This document shows positions 45,896 through 57,407 of a stretch of 64,000 nucleotides of DNA, in pieces. The translations under genes and the position numbers were made by a program. The stretch is from Erigeron canadensis (lineage: Eukaryota; Streptophyta; Magnoliopsida; Asterales; Asteraceae): positions 24,687,723-24,751,722 of the forward strand of contig NC_057767.1 in NCBI RefSeq assembly GCF_010389155.1, in the 5' to 3' direction. How positions within the stretch are numbered: position 1 is the stretch's first letter; every line of letters starts with the position of its first letter. The notes beneath the pieces are model-generated. The model was not told the origin of the DNA. It saw only the letters and a list, made by a program, of their open reading frames with translations, and ran no database searches.

Positions 45896-46760
45896 TTCGA
45901 ATGGATCCGACCTTTGATCCGCAAATATGATCCAAGTCTAGTCTCAATCCAAAGGATGACAAAAGAAAACTACACAAAACTATATAAGATCGAGCTAACC
46001 TAAATACTTCAGGCAACGTACACAAAAAGATGATGCCACAATACATCACAACAACCAAGTGGTGTTACCTTTTTTGTGAGAGGTGGTGCGGGGCCGACCT
46101 GATCGATACATGGATCAAATGATAGTTCCTAGCTACTTCCTCGTGTCCCTAAGGTATAAGGCTCAATCAAGGTACATGAGTCTTTCTATATATCGTCTTC
46201 CTCTTGTTTATCTATTGGTATAAGATGGTGCATAGCTTTTTTGCACTTGGAGACAAACCATATAGGAAGACAGATCAAAGACTCGTGCACCTTGTTTGAG
46301 CTTCATACCTTCCTGGGAGAAGCAACTGTCCATTAACTATCTTATCAATGACATATATGCACCTTGTCATCTAAATATAAAGGCCTAGGATAAGCATATA
46401 ACCATATATGTATAACGCCCCCTATATCCCCACCACTATTTTTTGGTATCTCGACCACTACTACTTTTTGCAGCGAGGGTCACTGCAAAAAGTGAAAAAA
46501 AGTGCGGGCTCCCATGTTTATAATGGTAAATATGGCATAATAAAAGCGGACCCCCTGTCAAGGTCGCTGCAAAAAGTCTGGTCGGATTACCAAAAAGGTG
46601 GTCGGATTACAAGGTGCCTTGTATAATAATATTGAATAAAATTAAAGATCACATGCTACCTGTGATGTGGATATTTTGAGCATATATATTTATATATATG
46701 TATTCATAGAGCTATCATCTATCATTTTCGGTGTAATAAAAAATGAGGTCTCTAGTACAT
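45896..46760. repeat. Diverged segmental duplication of 60363-61650
   Basis: Both blocks share ATGGATCCG(A/G)CCTT, GACTCGTGCACCTTGTTTGA, CTTCCTGG, AGATCACA(T/C)GCTA and GTGTAATAAA-(A/G)AATG(A/G)GG in the same order. Each lies upstream of a minus-strand F-box gene, so it probably belonged to that duplicated unit. Confidence 0.65.
46415..46620. mobile_element. Inverted-end MITE with GCAGCGACC/GGTCGCTGC motifs
   Basis: The two ends are similar in inverted orientation (CCACCACTATTTTTTGGTAT against CGACCACCTTTTTGGTAAT). Inside each lies a TTTTTGCAGCGA-type motif. The duplicated block at 61.5 kb lacks it. The same end sequence recurs at 62636. Confidence 0.55.
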
Positions 46761-46859
46761 TGGGGCAACTAATAATGTCAAAGCTAAGGGGGTCCGGCCC
46801 TTAGTTTTAAGTGATGAGGTAACGCATGCAATTAGTAAAGATGTTATGGATGTTAAATT

Positions 46860-48612
46860 TTAGAGTTAATTGCAAGATTGGTCCCTGTGGTTTGTACAAT
46901 TTAGTAAGGAGGGTCCCTTTTCGAGAATCGTTGCAATGGGGGTCCCTATTTTGAGAATTTTTTGCAAAATTGGTCCCTTTTTGACGGATCTGTTAAAGGT
47001 GGCCGTCAAGTGTGCACGTGTGCCGCACGTGTGGGGGTATTTACGTACCTTCTATCCCACAGGGACCCCCATTGCTAAAATGAAAAAACCACAGGGACCA
47101 ATCTTGCAACTTTTTTAAAAATCCATCACTAAATAATACCTTTTAACTTTTCCAAAAAAAAAAATAATTTTATTAAATTATTAACTTAAATATAATTTTT
47201 AACACTTTTTATCTTTTCATGATTATTTGTTGTTAAAGAACTAAAAACATATAACCACTAAAAATTAAAAGGTATCATTTAGTGATGGATTTTTAAAAAT
47301 TGTAAGTTTATAAAACTTTTTAAAAAGTTAAAAGGTATTAGTTAGTGATGAATTTTTAAAATTTGTAAGTTTATAAAACTTTTTAAAAAGTAAAAGGTAT
47401 TATTTAGTGATGGATTTTTAAAAATTGTACGTTTATAAAACTTTTTAAAAAGTTAAAAGGTATTAGTTAGTGATGAATTTTTAAAAACTCTAAGTTTATA
47501 AAACTTACTTTTTAAACTTACAATTTTAAAAACGCACCACTAAATATTTAAAAATTTGTATAAACTTACAATTTTTAAAAATCCATCACTAAAATAATAA
47601 CTTTTAGCCAATGATGATTAGTCCAACTGGTCAGAGGCATCCCAGGTTTTACTCAAGGTCTTGAGTTCGATCCCTAGGGATGTCAAATCTTGGGGTTTTT
47701 TCCTTCGAATACTTGTAACGGCTCATGGTCAACATCTCGTTGTCTAGGGTACGTGCAAGGCTTCACCATTATACGGTGAGGTTTCCGTGATGTTGCATAC
47801 CGACTGAATGTTCGGGGAAAAAAATAACTTTTAACTTTTTAAAAAGTCTTATAAACTTACAATTTTTAAAAATTAATCACTAACTAATACCTTTTACCTT
47901 TTTAAAAAGTTTTATAAACTTACAATTTTAAAAATTTATCACTAACTAATACCTTTTAACTTTTTAAAAAGTTTTATAAACTTACAATTTTTAAAAATCC
48001 ATCACTAAATACGAGATGTTGACCATGGGCCGTGATGTTGCATACCAACTGAATGTTCGAAAAAAAAATAATAACTTTTAACTTTTTGAAAAGTATTATA
48101 AACTTACAATTTTTAAAAAACCATCATTAACTAATACCTTTTACCTTTTTAAAAAGTTTTATAAACTTACAATTTTTAAAAATCTATCACTAAATAATAT
48201 CTCTTAATTTTTAGTGGTTATATGTTTTTAGTTTTTTAACAACAAATAATCATGAAAAGTTAAAAAGTGTTATAAATTATATTTAAGTTAATAACTTAAT
48301 AAAAAAATAAAATTTGGGAAAGTTAAAAGGTAGTATTATTTAGTGATGGATTTTTAAAAAAGTTGCAAGATTGGTCCCTGTGGTTTTTCCATTTTAGCAA
48401 TGGGGTTCCCTGTGGGGTAGAAAGTACGTAAATACCCCCACACGTGCGGGACACGTGCACACTTGACGGCCACCTTTAACGGATCCGTCAAAAAGGGACC
48501 AAATTTGCAAAAAATTCTCAAAATAGGGACCCCCATTGCAACGATTCTCGAAAAGGGACCCTCCTTGCTAGATTGTACAAACCACAGGGACCAATCTTGC
48601 AATTAACTCTAA
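46860..48612. mobile_element. Composite foldback element, 1753 bp (Mutator-like?)
   Basis: The outer arms are inverted copies of a ~245-bp sequence (46860-47110 and 48354-48612) starting TTAGAGTTAATTGCAAGATT with GGTCCCTGTGGTTT. Each arm is itself a MITE-like unit with inverted ends (GCAAGATTGGTCCCTGTGG at one edge and its complement at the other). Between them are many direct and inverted copies of a ~65-bp AT-rich unit (AAGGTATTA(T/G)TTAGTGATG...). Flanks are TAAATTTT and TAAGTTTT (7 of 8 match). The mirror-image 82-codon frames in the arms are by-products. Confidence 0.75.
47606..47822 (+). mobile_element. tRNA-derived SINE nested in the foldback element
   Basis: TTAGTCCAACTGGTCAGAGG is A-box-like and TTGAGTTCGATCCC is B-box-like, followed by a body ending GAATGTTCGGGGAAAA. 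A rearranged piece of its body appears again at 48009-48062. Confidence 0.6.
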
Positions 48613-48859
48613 GTTTTATAAAAAGATTAAAACAAATATATTTTGATTATAAAACATTTACATAATTAACGTTTTCCACCAAGATCCACTTACAGCATAA
48701 TTGTAAAGATTATAATTCACAAAGTGGCCGGGTTAAAGAATATACTTTATGAATTGATGAACAAAAGTAGGTTGAAATGAATATTCAAAAATATAAATAT
48801 CTCTACAGATAATTTACACGAGCACATTCAAAAATCACTTTGAACACCGTATATCTTAA
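48613..48859. other. No gene seen
   Basis: AT-rich DNA between the foldback element and the RPA-like relic. Confidence 0.5.
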
Positions 48860-49960
48860 TCACCAAAAGTCAAAATTAACTCGTAGCTTTGATTTTATTA
48901 TTGTTCGAACGGAAGTAAAACCAAAAAAGGTTTTTTCTTTCACGTCTTCCTTAACTCAAAACCACAAAACAATGTTATTATTATTATGTATATTAACAAC
49001 CACTTTGTTATTGCGGCTGGTAAGGTAAACCTTCTTTGTTTTCTTTTCGAATATTTATATTAGTTAGTCTCAAAATATATTAATCAAAACTAAAATATTG
49101 GAATTCAAATATATTAAATATATATACCGTAATCAACTTGGAAATTTGCTAGCTGAATAGCCACTCCATCGGTCAAAATACTCCTAAAATTTTCCGTCCA
49201 TTCGCCATTGACCGAGCCATGTATGATAGTGCCCTGCAAATAGCAAAAAAAAAATGAAAAAAACTGGTAAGTTCTGTTAGTGTGTTTCTATGTATTTAAT
49301 TCAATTTTATAAAATAAACCCCAAACAAATTAACCATAAGAATCGAATAAACATCTTTGCATACAGATCCAAGAGAATTATTCAGGATAATAAATGAACC
49401 CAACCAAGGACATTTCAAACGTCGATCAAATGATTTTATCGGCTAATGCAAGAAAGATAGGGAAGCAAATTGTTGATAAAAAAAGGAGTCGAGCCAAAAA
49501 ACTTTGCTAAGCCATTTCCTGTTGTGTTAAATTCTAAACATAACACGAATCAAAAGGTTTTATCTAAAGGTATTATTTAAAATTGATATCATGCTTTTCA
49601 TAAGATCGTAAATCTTAAGAGTTAATATAGGTTACAATTACAAAATTTAATATATAATATTTAGATTAGTTAAGTCATATATCACAACTTAATCAATACA
49701 AAAGCTAAAGAAAAAACATACGAAAATTAACTCCATATAAATATTGATTTTAGTTTACCCCTATTTTTCCCCCCAACTTTAGTTAAATAAAGAATTTACA
49801 GTTTCTTAATTATATTCTAAAAGTGTAAACTATATAATTTGAAAAATACATACCAATTCATCAACAAAGACCATCTCGAATGTTTTGATTTTCTTCGGGT
49901 TGTTCCACTCCGAAACAGTCCATACATTCACAACACAGAGTCGTAAATGATGGTTAACAT
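48860..49960 (-). pseudogene. Replication protein A (RPA1/DUF223-like) exon relics
   Basis: Minus strand. Exon piece 49854-49960 reads NHHLRLCVVNVWTVSEWNNP then KKIKTFEMVFVDE before a GT donor. Exon piece 49138-49233, after TTTGCAG, reads GTIIHGSVNGEWTENFRSIL then TDGVAIQLANFQVDYG before GT. Together these match the first OB-fold of plant RPA1-like proteins (typical pattern: R..R...W, MVLVDE, G..IHA, L.EG..Y.I.NF.V). A third degenerate piece (about 48885-49010) has KTFFGFTSV, like the next exon. No start, zinc finger or later OB-folds are present. RPA-like genes occur as nuclear genes and inside plant Helitrons; the origin here is not settled. Confidence 0.65.
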
Positions 49961-50210
49961 GTGTTGGGTTAAAGATATTCAAGATGAACTAACATGGTCT
50001 TATTTTTTGTTGTTGAAGGAAAAGCCAAAACGAACCTCAAACTAAATTAAAATGAAATAATAATAACAATAACATAAGAATTCAATGTTAAAAAATAATA
50101 ATAATGATTAACTATGTGTAAAGTATATAAAAAGAAAAACCTTTTTGAAGTTGATCGTAACTTCTTTTTTTTGTTGTCGTACGTGATTTATATTATATAG
50201 AACCAATAAA
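49961..50210. other. No gene seen
   Basis: AT-rich sequence upstream of the RPA-like relic. No start exon was recognised. Confidence 0.4.
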
Positions 50211-50510
50211 ACCGAAAAGTGTAAATTAGTTATTTATAAATTGGTGATGGAAAAGCAAAAAGTGTAAATTAATTATTTTTAAGTGTAAATTGGTGATAGA
50301 AAACCAAAAAGTATAATTAATTATTTTTAAATTGGGTGAAAGTGTAAATTGGTGATGGAAAATAAAAAAGTGTAAGTTAATTAATTTTTAAATTGGTTTA
50401 AAGTATAAATTGGCGTTGGGAAACCAAAAGGTGTAAATTAATTGTTTTAAATTGGTGTTAAAGTGTAAATTGGTGATGGAAAACCAAAAAGTGTAAATTA
50501 ATTATTTAGA
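50211..50510. repeat. Tandem repeats of about 60 bp, five to six copies
   Basis: Units contain AAAGTGTAAATTGGTGATGG, AAAACCAAAAAGTGTAAATT and AATTATTTTTAAATTGG, varying by small indels. Confidence 0.85.
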
Positions 50511-50611
50511 TTAATATTAAAAAATTAGAGGATTAATAAGGATGAAGGATTAGGCTAAAGGAGAGGGATTAGGGGTGTCAAGTGTACCCCAACCCCCTCT
50601 TTTAGTTATAT

Positions 50612-50645
50612 TAATAATCTTAATACCCGTACGATGTATAGATTG
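50612..50645 (-). mobile_element. Eroded Helitron 3' end
   Basis: The minus strand reads ACATCGTACGGGTATTAAG, the same hairpin and spacer as the Helitron end at 4640-4668, but the terminal CTAG has changed. The rest of the element was not delimited. Confidence 0.4.
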
Positions 50646-50883
50646 ATCATGTATATATCATAATTGATTCACAAACTGTAATAAATATATTGAAAAGAGT
50701 AAAACAACAATATTGATACGAAAAAACCGCATTAACTTATAAATAAACGGTAAAGTGTAGGTAATTGAATATATTTAGATAAATCCACATCTATGTATAC
50801 ACACAATTTTCATAACCAATTGAGAAAAAAAAATAGATAACATGGTAATTTTCATAAATTATTTTTTATACATTTAAACATGA

Positions 50884-51344
50884 CGAGAGCAAGTACCCAC
50901 GCGTTGTGGCGGTGAGATGGTGGGGTGATACCTATGTCATAGAGTATGATAGGTTATAGAAGTTAATATGTCATATAGTATGATAGTCAAATGCCTTAGC
51001 CGTACGGGCTCCACCCTCGGATTTAAAAACTTGTCGAAAGTATATCGAATGACATCTCTAATGAAAGAGCCTGAAATTTTAAGAACACCCATACAATTTT
51101 TATAGTTTATCGATGTACGGTTTTTGAGATAAAAGATTTTGAATGAATTGGAGGAATAAATGATTTATGGAGGAGAGAGAAAAAAGATGATTGGTTGAGA
51201 TTTGAGGAGAGGAAAATTGTATTATAGTTATTTTAGATAAATATAGAATAGATAGGGGGCATTTTAGGGAAGTACTTAAAATCAATATTGAAAATTTCAA
51301 CTTCAATGTTGAAAATTTATGGATGCTTTATAATATAGTATAGA
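50884..51344 (-). mobile_element. Helitron-like element, family H, copy A
   Basis: On the minus strand it starts TCTATACTATATTATAAAGC and ends CGCCACAACGCGTGGGTACT then TGCTCTCG followed by T. The GC-rich hairpin (CC-GC-CAC-AACG-CGTGG) near the 3' end and the TC start fit Helitrons. Copies B, C and D share the whole length. Confidence 0.7.
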
Positions 51345-52394
51345 TAGATAACTAATAAAGAAAATAAGTTTTCTCATTATTATAAAATTAAAACAAAACA
51401 CATATATTTAATTAAGAGTTAATAGCACATGTTAATGTGTTGAATACTTGAATGTAGCCATTGAGTTAATACGAAATATTGACTTAAAAAACCCCATACC
51501 GTTGCTCGAAATTGTGTATTATCCCGAGCAGCTTCTCCTGTTACAATAGTATAATAGTATATGCATCCCAAACGGCTCCAAATATACTTGTTCGGTTGTT
51601 CAATAGAAGTCATGAGGTAGAGGCGTATATATTTAATTAATAAAATTACATAGATAGATTAACAATCCTATACAAATACTAATTTATAATATTAATATTA
51701 ATATATATATTAATAATAATTATAATTTATTCAATTTAGGTTAAAAAGGACACGTGTCTCTTAAAAATAGGCGTCAAGTGTCGATCAATAGATATTACAA
51801 TCCCGTTTTAGTTTATTGGTAGATAGATATACTTTTTTTTAGGTTATCATGATATATATAAGGTATAACATAAGTATAAGTATATCTAATAATTTAATCT
51901 CCGAGTTTGATTTGGAGACTAATTAAATTTAATAATTAATCATCCAAATTTCCAGTTAGAAAAATAATACGAATAATGTTGAATCTAGAAATAATGTAGG
52001 TTATGGAGTATGCATGTGCTATGAATGCTTTGTGTTGGCATCTAGCTATTAACTTTGGGTGTGTATATATGCCTTGGACTCTAATGATAATTGGAGCTTT
52101 TGTTTTGAAATTTTAATGATAATTGGAGCTTAGTTGGACAAAGTTTTTTGTCAGTACGAATTTAAATAATGTAGATCATGTCTATGGACTTCGAAACAAG
52201 GAGGTGTTTGCTTTAATGAAATCCCGTGAAATTGTTTAGAATTGGAATCTAAATTTCATTTATTTACTTATTTGATTTGAAAAAAAATATGAAATTGGAA
52301 TTTAAAAAATTACAACAAATTCCATGAAATTGTTTGGAATTTTAATTTAAATTTTATTCCAGCCATAAATGTTAATTTACAATAATTAACCATT
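51345..52394. other. No gene seen
   Basis: AT-rich. Around 52010-52150 it resembles 61725-61800 (TGGCATCTAGCTATTAAC), part of the duplicated upstream block. A degenerate PIF-like border (GAAATCCCGTGAAATTG) is at about 52220. Confidence 0.45.
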
Positions 52395-52540
52395 GAGTAA
52401 TAGCCCACTTGCCACCAGCCACCACTTTCTTGGAGGTTCCTGGGTTCGGATCTTCCCAGAGGCAAATTTTAGATAATCATGAGATTATTAAATGGTTAAG
52501 ATTCACTTAGACACTAGTCTTGCTAAGAAATTAGTAAGTA
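52395..52540 (+). mobile_element. Possible SINE relic
   Basis: AATAGCCCACTTGCCACC and GGTTCCTGGGTTCGGATC look like degenerate A- and B-box regions of a tRNA-related SINE. No duplication was seen. Confidence 0.35.
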
Positions 52541-52918
52541 CCAAATAGTACATGGGATCATGGGTTCTTATCAAATTACTTTTTTTTTTCTATTTAAATC
52601 ATTTAGTCTTAAAAGCTTGTTTAATTGGCAAGGTTGAACCGAATCTGAAATATTCAAAAAAGACCCCAAAAACTCGTCCCGACTGAAGCCATCAAAATAT
52701 TAAGCCAGTACGGCAGCACTGATAAGAAATAAAAACAATGTAGACGACTGATTATGTGGTGTCCAAATTGGTTCACCTAAAAGAGCCGCTTAAATTTAAG
52801 ACATATATCGGTGATATGCTTGACACAAAAGGACCAACAATCTCAATATCTCATAAACCCAACTGAAGCAAAACTTAGGATTGCTTATTGCGTTTTTAAA
52901 AAGGTCATCACTTCACTA

Positions 52919-53348
52919 TCCTAAATAAAAGAAGATTGTTATAACATCACTATTTTATATAAATAGATTATTTGTCACCTTCAAATTTATTATTAAAAGT
53001 TTTTTTCTTTTTTATTTTATTTACTTATGATGTCATAAACACTCTCCTTTGTAAAATCTATTACATTTTTATTTTTGCTAGTTTATGAGGTAATTTTTTC
53101 AAAAAAATATTTTTATTTTCTTCTAAAACTTCTAATAGTTATACATGGCCTTTAAGTTCAATTATCTATATAATTTTGTCATAATAGATTTTCAAATTAT
53201 ATGCACATTATGTGGGTTAATAAGCTAATTTTAAGGTATACTATTTCAATGTTATGAGTACCGTTACCGCTGTAACTTCAGTGACGAAACTATGTTTTTA
53301 TAAATCTTTTATTAATATGTCTGACTTAAACCCGGGTTAATTATCTAG
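52919..53348 (+). mobile_element. Short non-autonomous Helitron, 430 bp
   Basis: Starts TCCTAAATAAAAGAAGATTG after an A. It ends with the perfect palindrome AAACCCGGGTT, a short spacer and CTAG, followed by T. This matches the Helitron rule (TC start, hairpin, CTRR end, A/T insertion site). There is no coding region. Confidence 0.7.
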
Positions 53349-54175
53349 TAATCTACCAATAAACAATTAAAAAATAGTTATTTTCTCTCGAGGCCTCTCT
53401 ATAACTTCTACCAACAAGGTGTCAAGAAATAAAACCACGTAAACCTTGTCTTTGATTTTAATCGCAGTGTGACCCAATCATAAGTACAAGTACTTAGCAG
53501 ATGCCTATTGCAAGTGGATTGGGTTAAAACTACATTAACAAAGCAGAAAAATCAGCCAGAAAACCAGAAAACAGCAACAAAAATAGCTAAAACAGCAAAA
53601 TCAGCAACCGAACAGCAATTCTGAACCAAAAAAAGCAACAAAACATAATGTAAGCAGGAAAATATGTCCACAAAACATCGTTTCTTTCGAAATTATGACC
53701 AAGAACAGCTAAATACTTGATACACTTTAGAGTTGGGAGGGAAACAGAATGAGCGGGTCAGACAAGTTGGGTAACAGAATGGCTATGGTCAAAGCACTTG
53801 CCTTTAAGTTAGTGCTTTTAAATAAACATACCCATGTTGATAATTACTTGCCTACCAAACTCAAGCTGGTCAAATCTTATATGATGACATACAATACAGA
53901 GAAACCACATATATATCAGATGAAAATAAACCAAACCAAAAACCTTATCATATACAACATCATCTATATCCAATCTCATTGGTATGCAGGGTATAGGGAT
54001 CAACCTGATCAATTAAGAAATAAAGATGACAACAAATGTTATAGAATTTTCAAAGCAAAAAATTAACATTTCCATGAAAAATAACAAACATTCTTACCAA
54101 TGGAAAATCACAATATTAATATGCAAACAAGTTAGCATGCATTATACTAAGAAATCAATTAGTAGTTATGATCTA
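53349..54175. other. No gene seen
   Basis: AT-rich, with an A-rich stretch around 53540-53640 repeating CAGAAAA/CAGCAA. The open frame at 53749-54066 has no family features. Confidence 0.5.
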
Positions 54176-54632
54176 TCTATACTATCTATATCTATTGATT
54201 TTCAACATTGAACTTGAAATTTTCAATATTGATTTTAAGTACTTCCCCAAAATGTCCCTCCTATCTATTATATATTTATCTAAAATAACTATAATACCAT
54301 TTCTCTCTCTTCAAATCTCAACCAATCATCTTTTTTCTCTCTCCTCCATAAATCATTTATTCCTTCAATTCATTCAAAATCTTTTATCTCAAAAACCGTA
54401 CATCGATAAATTATAAAAATTGTATGGGTGTTTTTAAAATTTCATGCTCTTTCATTAGAGATGTCATTCGATATACTTTCGACAAATTTTTAAATTCGAG
54501 GGCGGAGCCCGTATGGCTAAGGCATTTGACTATCATACTCTATGACATATTAACTCTTATAACCTATCATACTCTATGACCTAGGTATCACCCCACCATC
54601 TCACTGTCGCAACGCGCGGGTACTTGCTCTCG
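54176..54632 (+). mobile_element. Helitron-like element, family H, copy B
   Basis: Starts TCTATACTATCTATATC and ends CGCAACGCGCGGGTACTTGC then TCTCG|T. It is nearly collinear with copy A in the opposite orientation, including CCGTACATCGATAAATTATA and GGCGGAGCCCGTATGGC. Confidence 0.75.
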
Positions 54633-54984
54633 TTAAACATAATGCAGTTATACAAGTCTTCATCATCTATAACCAAGAGATGGTATAATGATTTCACCTA
54701 TTTCCGACAAGTGCCTCCAACTCAAAATAGTAAAAGAAAAACAAATGTATAAAACATTATTATAAATGATTAAGAATCAGAAGACATACCTAAAAATTGG
54801 TTCAAGTAATAAAACATAAAACATCATTTTATAATTTGCATCACTAATGTTCATCATAATATCGCTGTTACTACTACATTGTAAGCAAAATAATGATATC
54901 GATCTACCTCTAATTCATCAACCAAATAACTTAATATTAAAACAATAAAAACTATGGATGCGATGACGCTACTTGAATTCTTCT

Positions 54985-56055
54985 TTATATTGATCCATCA
55001 ATCGGCATGATAGACTCTATGTAGTTCACTTTTTCATAGACTCTGTTCATGCCAATAACCGGTATGTTGCCGTCGATTATATAGTTTTTGCCTTTGGTAT
55101 AATTTTTGTTGTGATCAACTTTATACAGATATCCTTTAGGATCTCGCCCATCAGGTGATTCGATCATGAGCCAAGTTTTGTTCCCTAACCAGTGATACGG
55201 GTACATAGAGCTATCGACTCTGTAAGGACCTCCTTCCTTCTCCCAATTCTCATCTGCTGTCATCCTCCATAATTGGATACGGGTTATTTTAGTATAATTT
55301 TGATGTTGAATAGTTTCATATTTGACACCCAAGTAAATAAAGCCTTCTTGAACGTTCATCGTCAAACACTTGACTTCTAAATCTTCTAAAGACGGAGGAA
55401 TTGGTATTCTGGTGAATCGTTGCATCTTTGTGTCGAACTTTAAAACCGAACCATGTTTCAGGAAATAGAGATATCCATTCAACCAGGTACCACTCATCAT
55501 CTCACGTTTAAGTCCTGCTTGGGAAAGAGTTCGATAGTTGTCTGCGAGGTCAACTACTTCCCATGAGTCGGAATTCAACGAGTATATGTGAACAATAAGA
55601 TCATTAGTTGATACCATTAGAAGCTTGTATTCCTTATCAAAATTATTCTTGTTAAATACGCAACTTACACAAACCAGTCCATGTAAAGCTGATACAATAC
55701 TGATTTTAAATAGTCCATCTTCAAACGGAATACGGTGGCACCGGTGAATCAAACCATCATCAGGTGCTTCACAATCCATGATTCTAAACCCATCAAACCC
55801 TCGATTACAGGGTAAGAAGAGAAGTTTGCGATAGAATTGCACGGTGAACCCATTGGTTCGATGGCGGGTATGCATGTTAGCAAAAAAACGTGTTGTGAGG
55901 AAGGAGTGCCATTCTTTGCAAACACTCTTACAATGTTGTAACGAGTGGATCGACACCCTTGGTAGTATGTGGGAAAAAATTATGTGGTTTGGAATACAGC
56001 GGTCGGCTGTTAACTGAGGGATCGTTGGTTCAAATCGACAATTATGACCTGACAT
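54985..56055 (-). CDS. F-box protein C (second family), internal deletion
   Basis: Single-exon gene for 356 residues from the first true ATG at 56055; the codon five positions upstream, where gene A has an ATG, is TTG. The F-box (HIIFSHILPRVSIHSLQHCK ... VCKEW) is preceded by about 25 residues. FBA landmarks SALHGLVCV, KEYKLLMVS, YSLNSDSWEVV, GTWLNGYLYFL, VLKFDTKM and KTWLMIE are present. Compared with gene A, about 30 residues around LVLWNPLTGEF are missing, yet the frame is kept. Because that segment is part of the FBA fold, the protein may be unstable or have changed binding, but no stop codon breaks it. Its 3' flank preserves the site where a solo LTR inserted beside gene A. Confidence 0.85.
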   Translation of the reverse strand: MSGHNCRFEPTIPQLTADRCIPNHIIFSHILPRVSIHSLQHCKSVCKEWHSFLTTRFFANMHTRHRTNGFTVQFYRKLLFLPCNRGFDGFRIMDCEAPDDGLIHRCHRIPFEDGLFKISIVSALHGLVCVSCVFNKNNFDKEYKLLMVSTNDLIVHIYSLNSDSWEVVDLADNYRTLSQAGLKREMMSGTWLNGYLYFLKHGSVLKFDTKMQRFTRIPIPPSLEDLEVKCLTMNVQEGFIYLGVKYETIQHQNYTKITRIQLWRMTADENWEKEGGPYRVDSSMYPYHWLGNKTWLMIESPDGRDPKGYLYKVDHNKNYTKGKNYIIDGNIPVIGMNRVYEKVNYIESIMPIDGSI

Positions 56056-57116
56056 GATGTTCGATTGCAATCAAGCGTGAAAAGTAATTAAGGGTTATGG
56101 AATTATTATTGTGCGGCTGATCGAATTAGGAGAAAAAATAAGTTATATATATAGACAACATAACCTTTGCCTTACCTAGGGGACCATACGTATTATGCAA
56201 GGTTGTCTATAAAAAAAGAGATTTTGTCAACATAACTTTTGCCTTACCATACGTATTATGCAAGGCTGTAAATAACTAAACATGTCTACAAAAAAAGAGA
56301 TTTTATCAAAGTAATCATGATTGAAATTTTGTATATCTTTTTAAAAATAATACGAGTATATGTTAATTAATATTTAATTTCCAATAATACAAATTGACGC
56401 AGACGGAATTTCTAAACAGATAATCGAATCTGTTGATTCCTAAGAATACCAATAACAATTATTCTCAATTTTCGTTGATTCAAATTGAATACGGAAATTT
56501 AGAGATTTCACTCAAAAACACACACATATGATTTGGGAAAAAAATGATTTTTGATTATCTGATAAACTGTCCATTTCCCCATGATAAGATACATATAAAT
56601 AAGCAAGCAAAATTCGAACGGGCCTAAAAACATTAGTGGGCCAAAAGTTATAACAAAAAGAAATTCCAGAAAAACCCGAAAAACATATAAAAAAAGGTCC
56701 ATATTTTCTAAAAGGTGGCGTTTTTGGGCTTGCAGCTTAATGCTCCTCTTTTCAACGGTCGTTTCGCCTGATCGCACGTCGAAAACAGAGCTATGTAGCA
56801 AAAGTTATGGTCATTTTAGTGAATGCTTATTTTTACCCGAGGTTCTATATACAAAAGGGCTTGAGCTTCAAGTCCCATGGTGAACAAGTTCTAAATATGT
56901 TTGGAATTGTGCGAATTTATTTAGTCCAAAGATTGTGTTTCACATTGCTAATGGAGTGGTCAAATAACTTATGTTTTACATGTAGAACTGATGGATTATG
57001 TGTATTGCCTAAGGTCGCGCTGCAAACACTCAAAGTCGTCATTTTTCCAACTCTGTTATTGCCCCCATACAATTGATATCTTTACTACTTATTGGCTGGA
57101 AAGTATAATTAATAAA
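56056..57116. other. Upstream of gene C, no gene
   Basis: Contains a duplicated block (56157-56308). The remaining open frames on either strand show no family features. Confidence 0.5.
56157..56308. repeat. Imperfect ~76-bp direct duplication
   Basis: CATAAC(C/T)TTTGCCTTACC, CATACGTATTATGCAAGG and AAAAAAAGAGATTTT(G/A)TCAA occur twice in the same order. Confidence 0.8.
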
Positions 57117-57398
57117 GGGATTAGTACCCATAATGTAAATAACTTTACACGAATTGTTATAGTGTGTATCGAACTTCAATTTTGTGTATTGTATGTAATG
57201 AACTTTCAAATCCTTTGCATTGTATGTATTCAACCAATCAAAACTTGACAAGTGGCAGCTTATATGGTTGTCACATATACTCGGATACATACAATGAACA
57301 AGATTTCAAAGTTTATTACATACAATACACATGATTGAAGTTCGATACACACTATAATTATTTGTGTAAAGTTGTTTACATTCTAAAATACTAATCTC
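57117..57398. mobile_element. Mutator-type foldback MITE, perfect 9-bp target duplication
   Basis: 282 bp with inverted arms of about 120 bp (shared core TATAGTGTGTATCGAACTTC), starting GGGATTAGTA. It is flanked by ATTAATAAA on both sides (57108-57116, 57399-57407). A 9-bp duplication with long inverted arms fits Mutator-like MITEs. Confidence 0.85.
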
Positions 57399-57407
57399 AT
57401 TAATAAA

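Noticed and set aside
46870..48602. Two nearly identical 82-codon frames on opposite strands
   Set aside because: They are mirror copies because the arms of the foldback element are inverted repeats; the frames follow non-coding MITE sequence.
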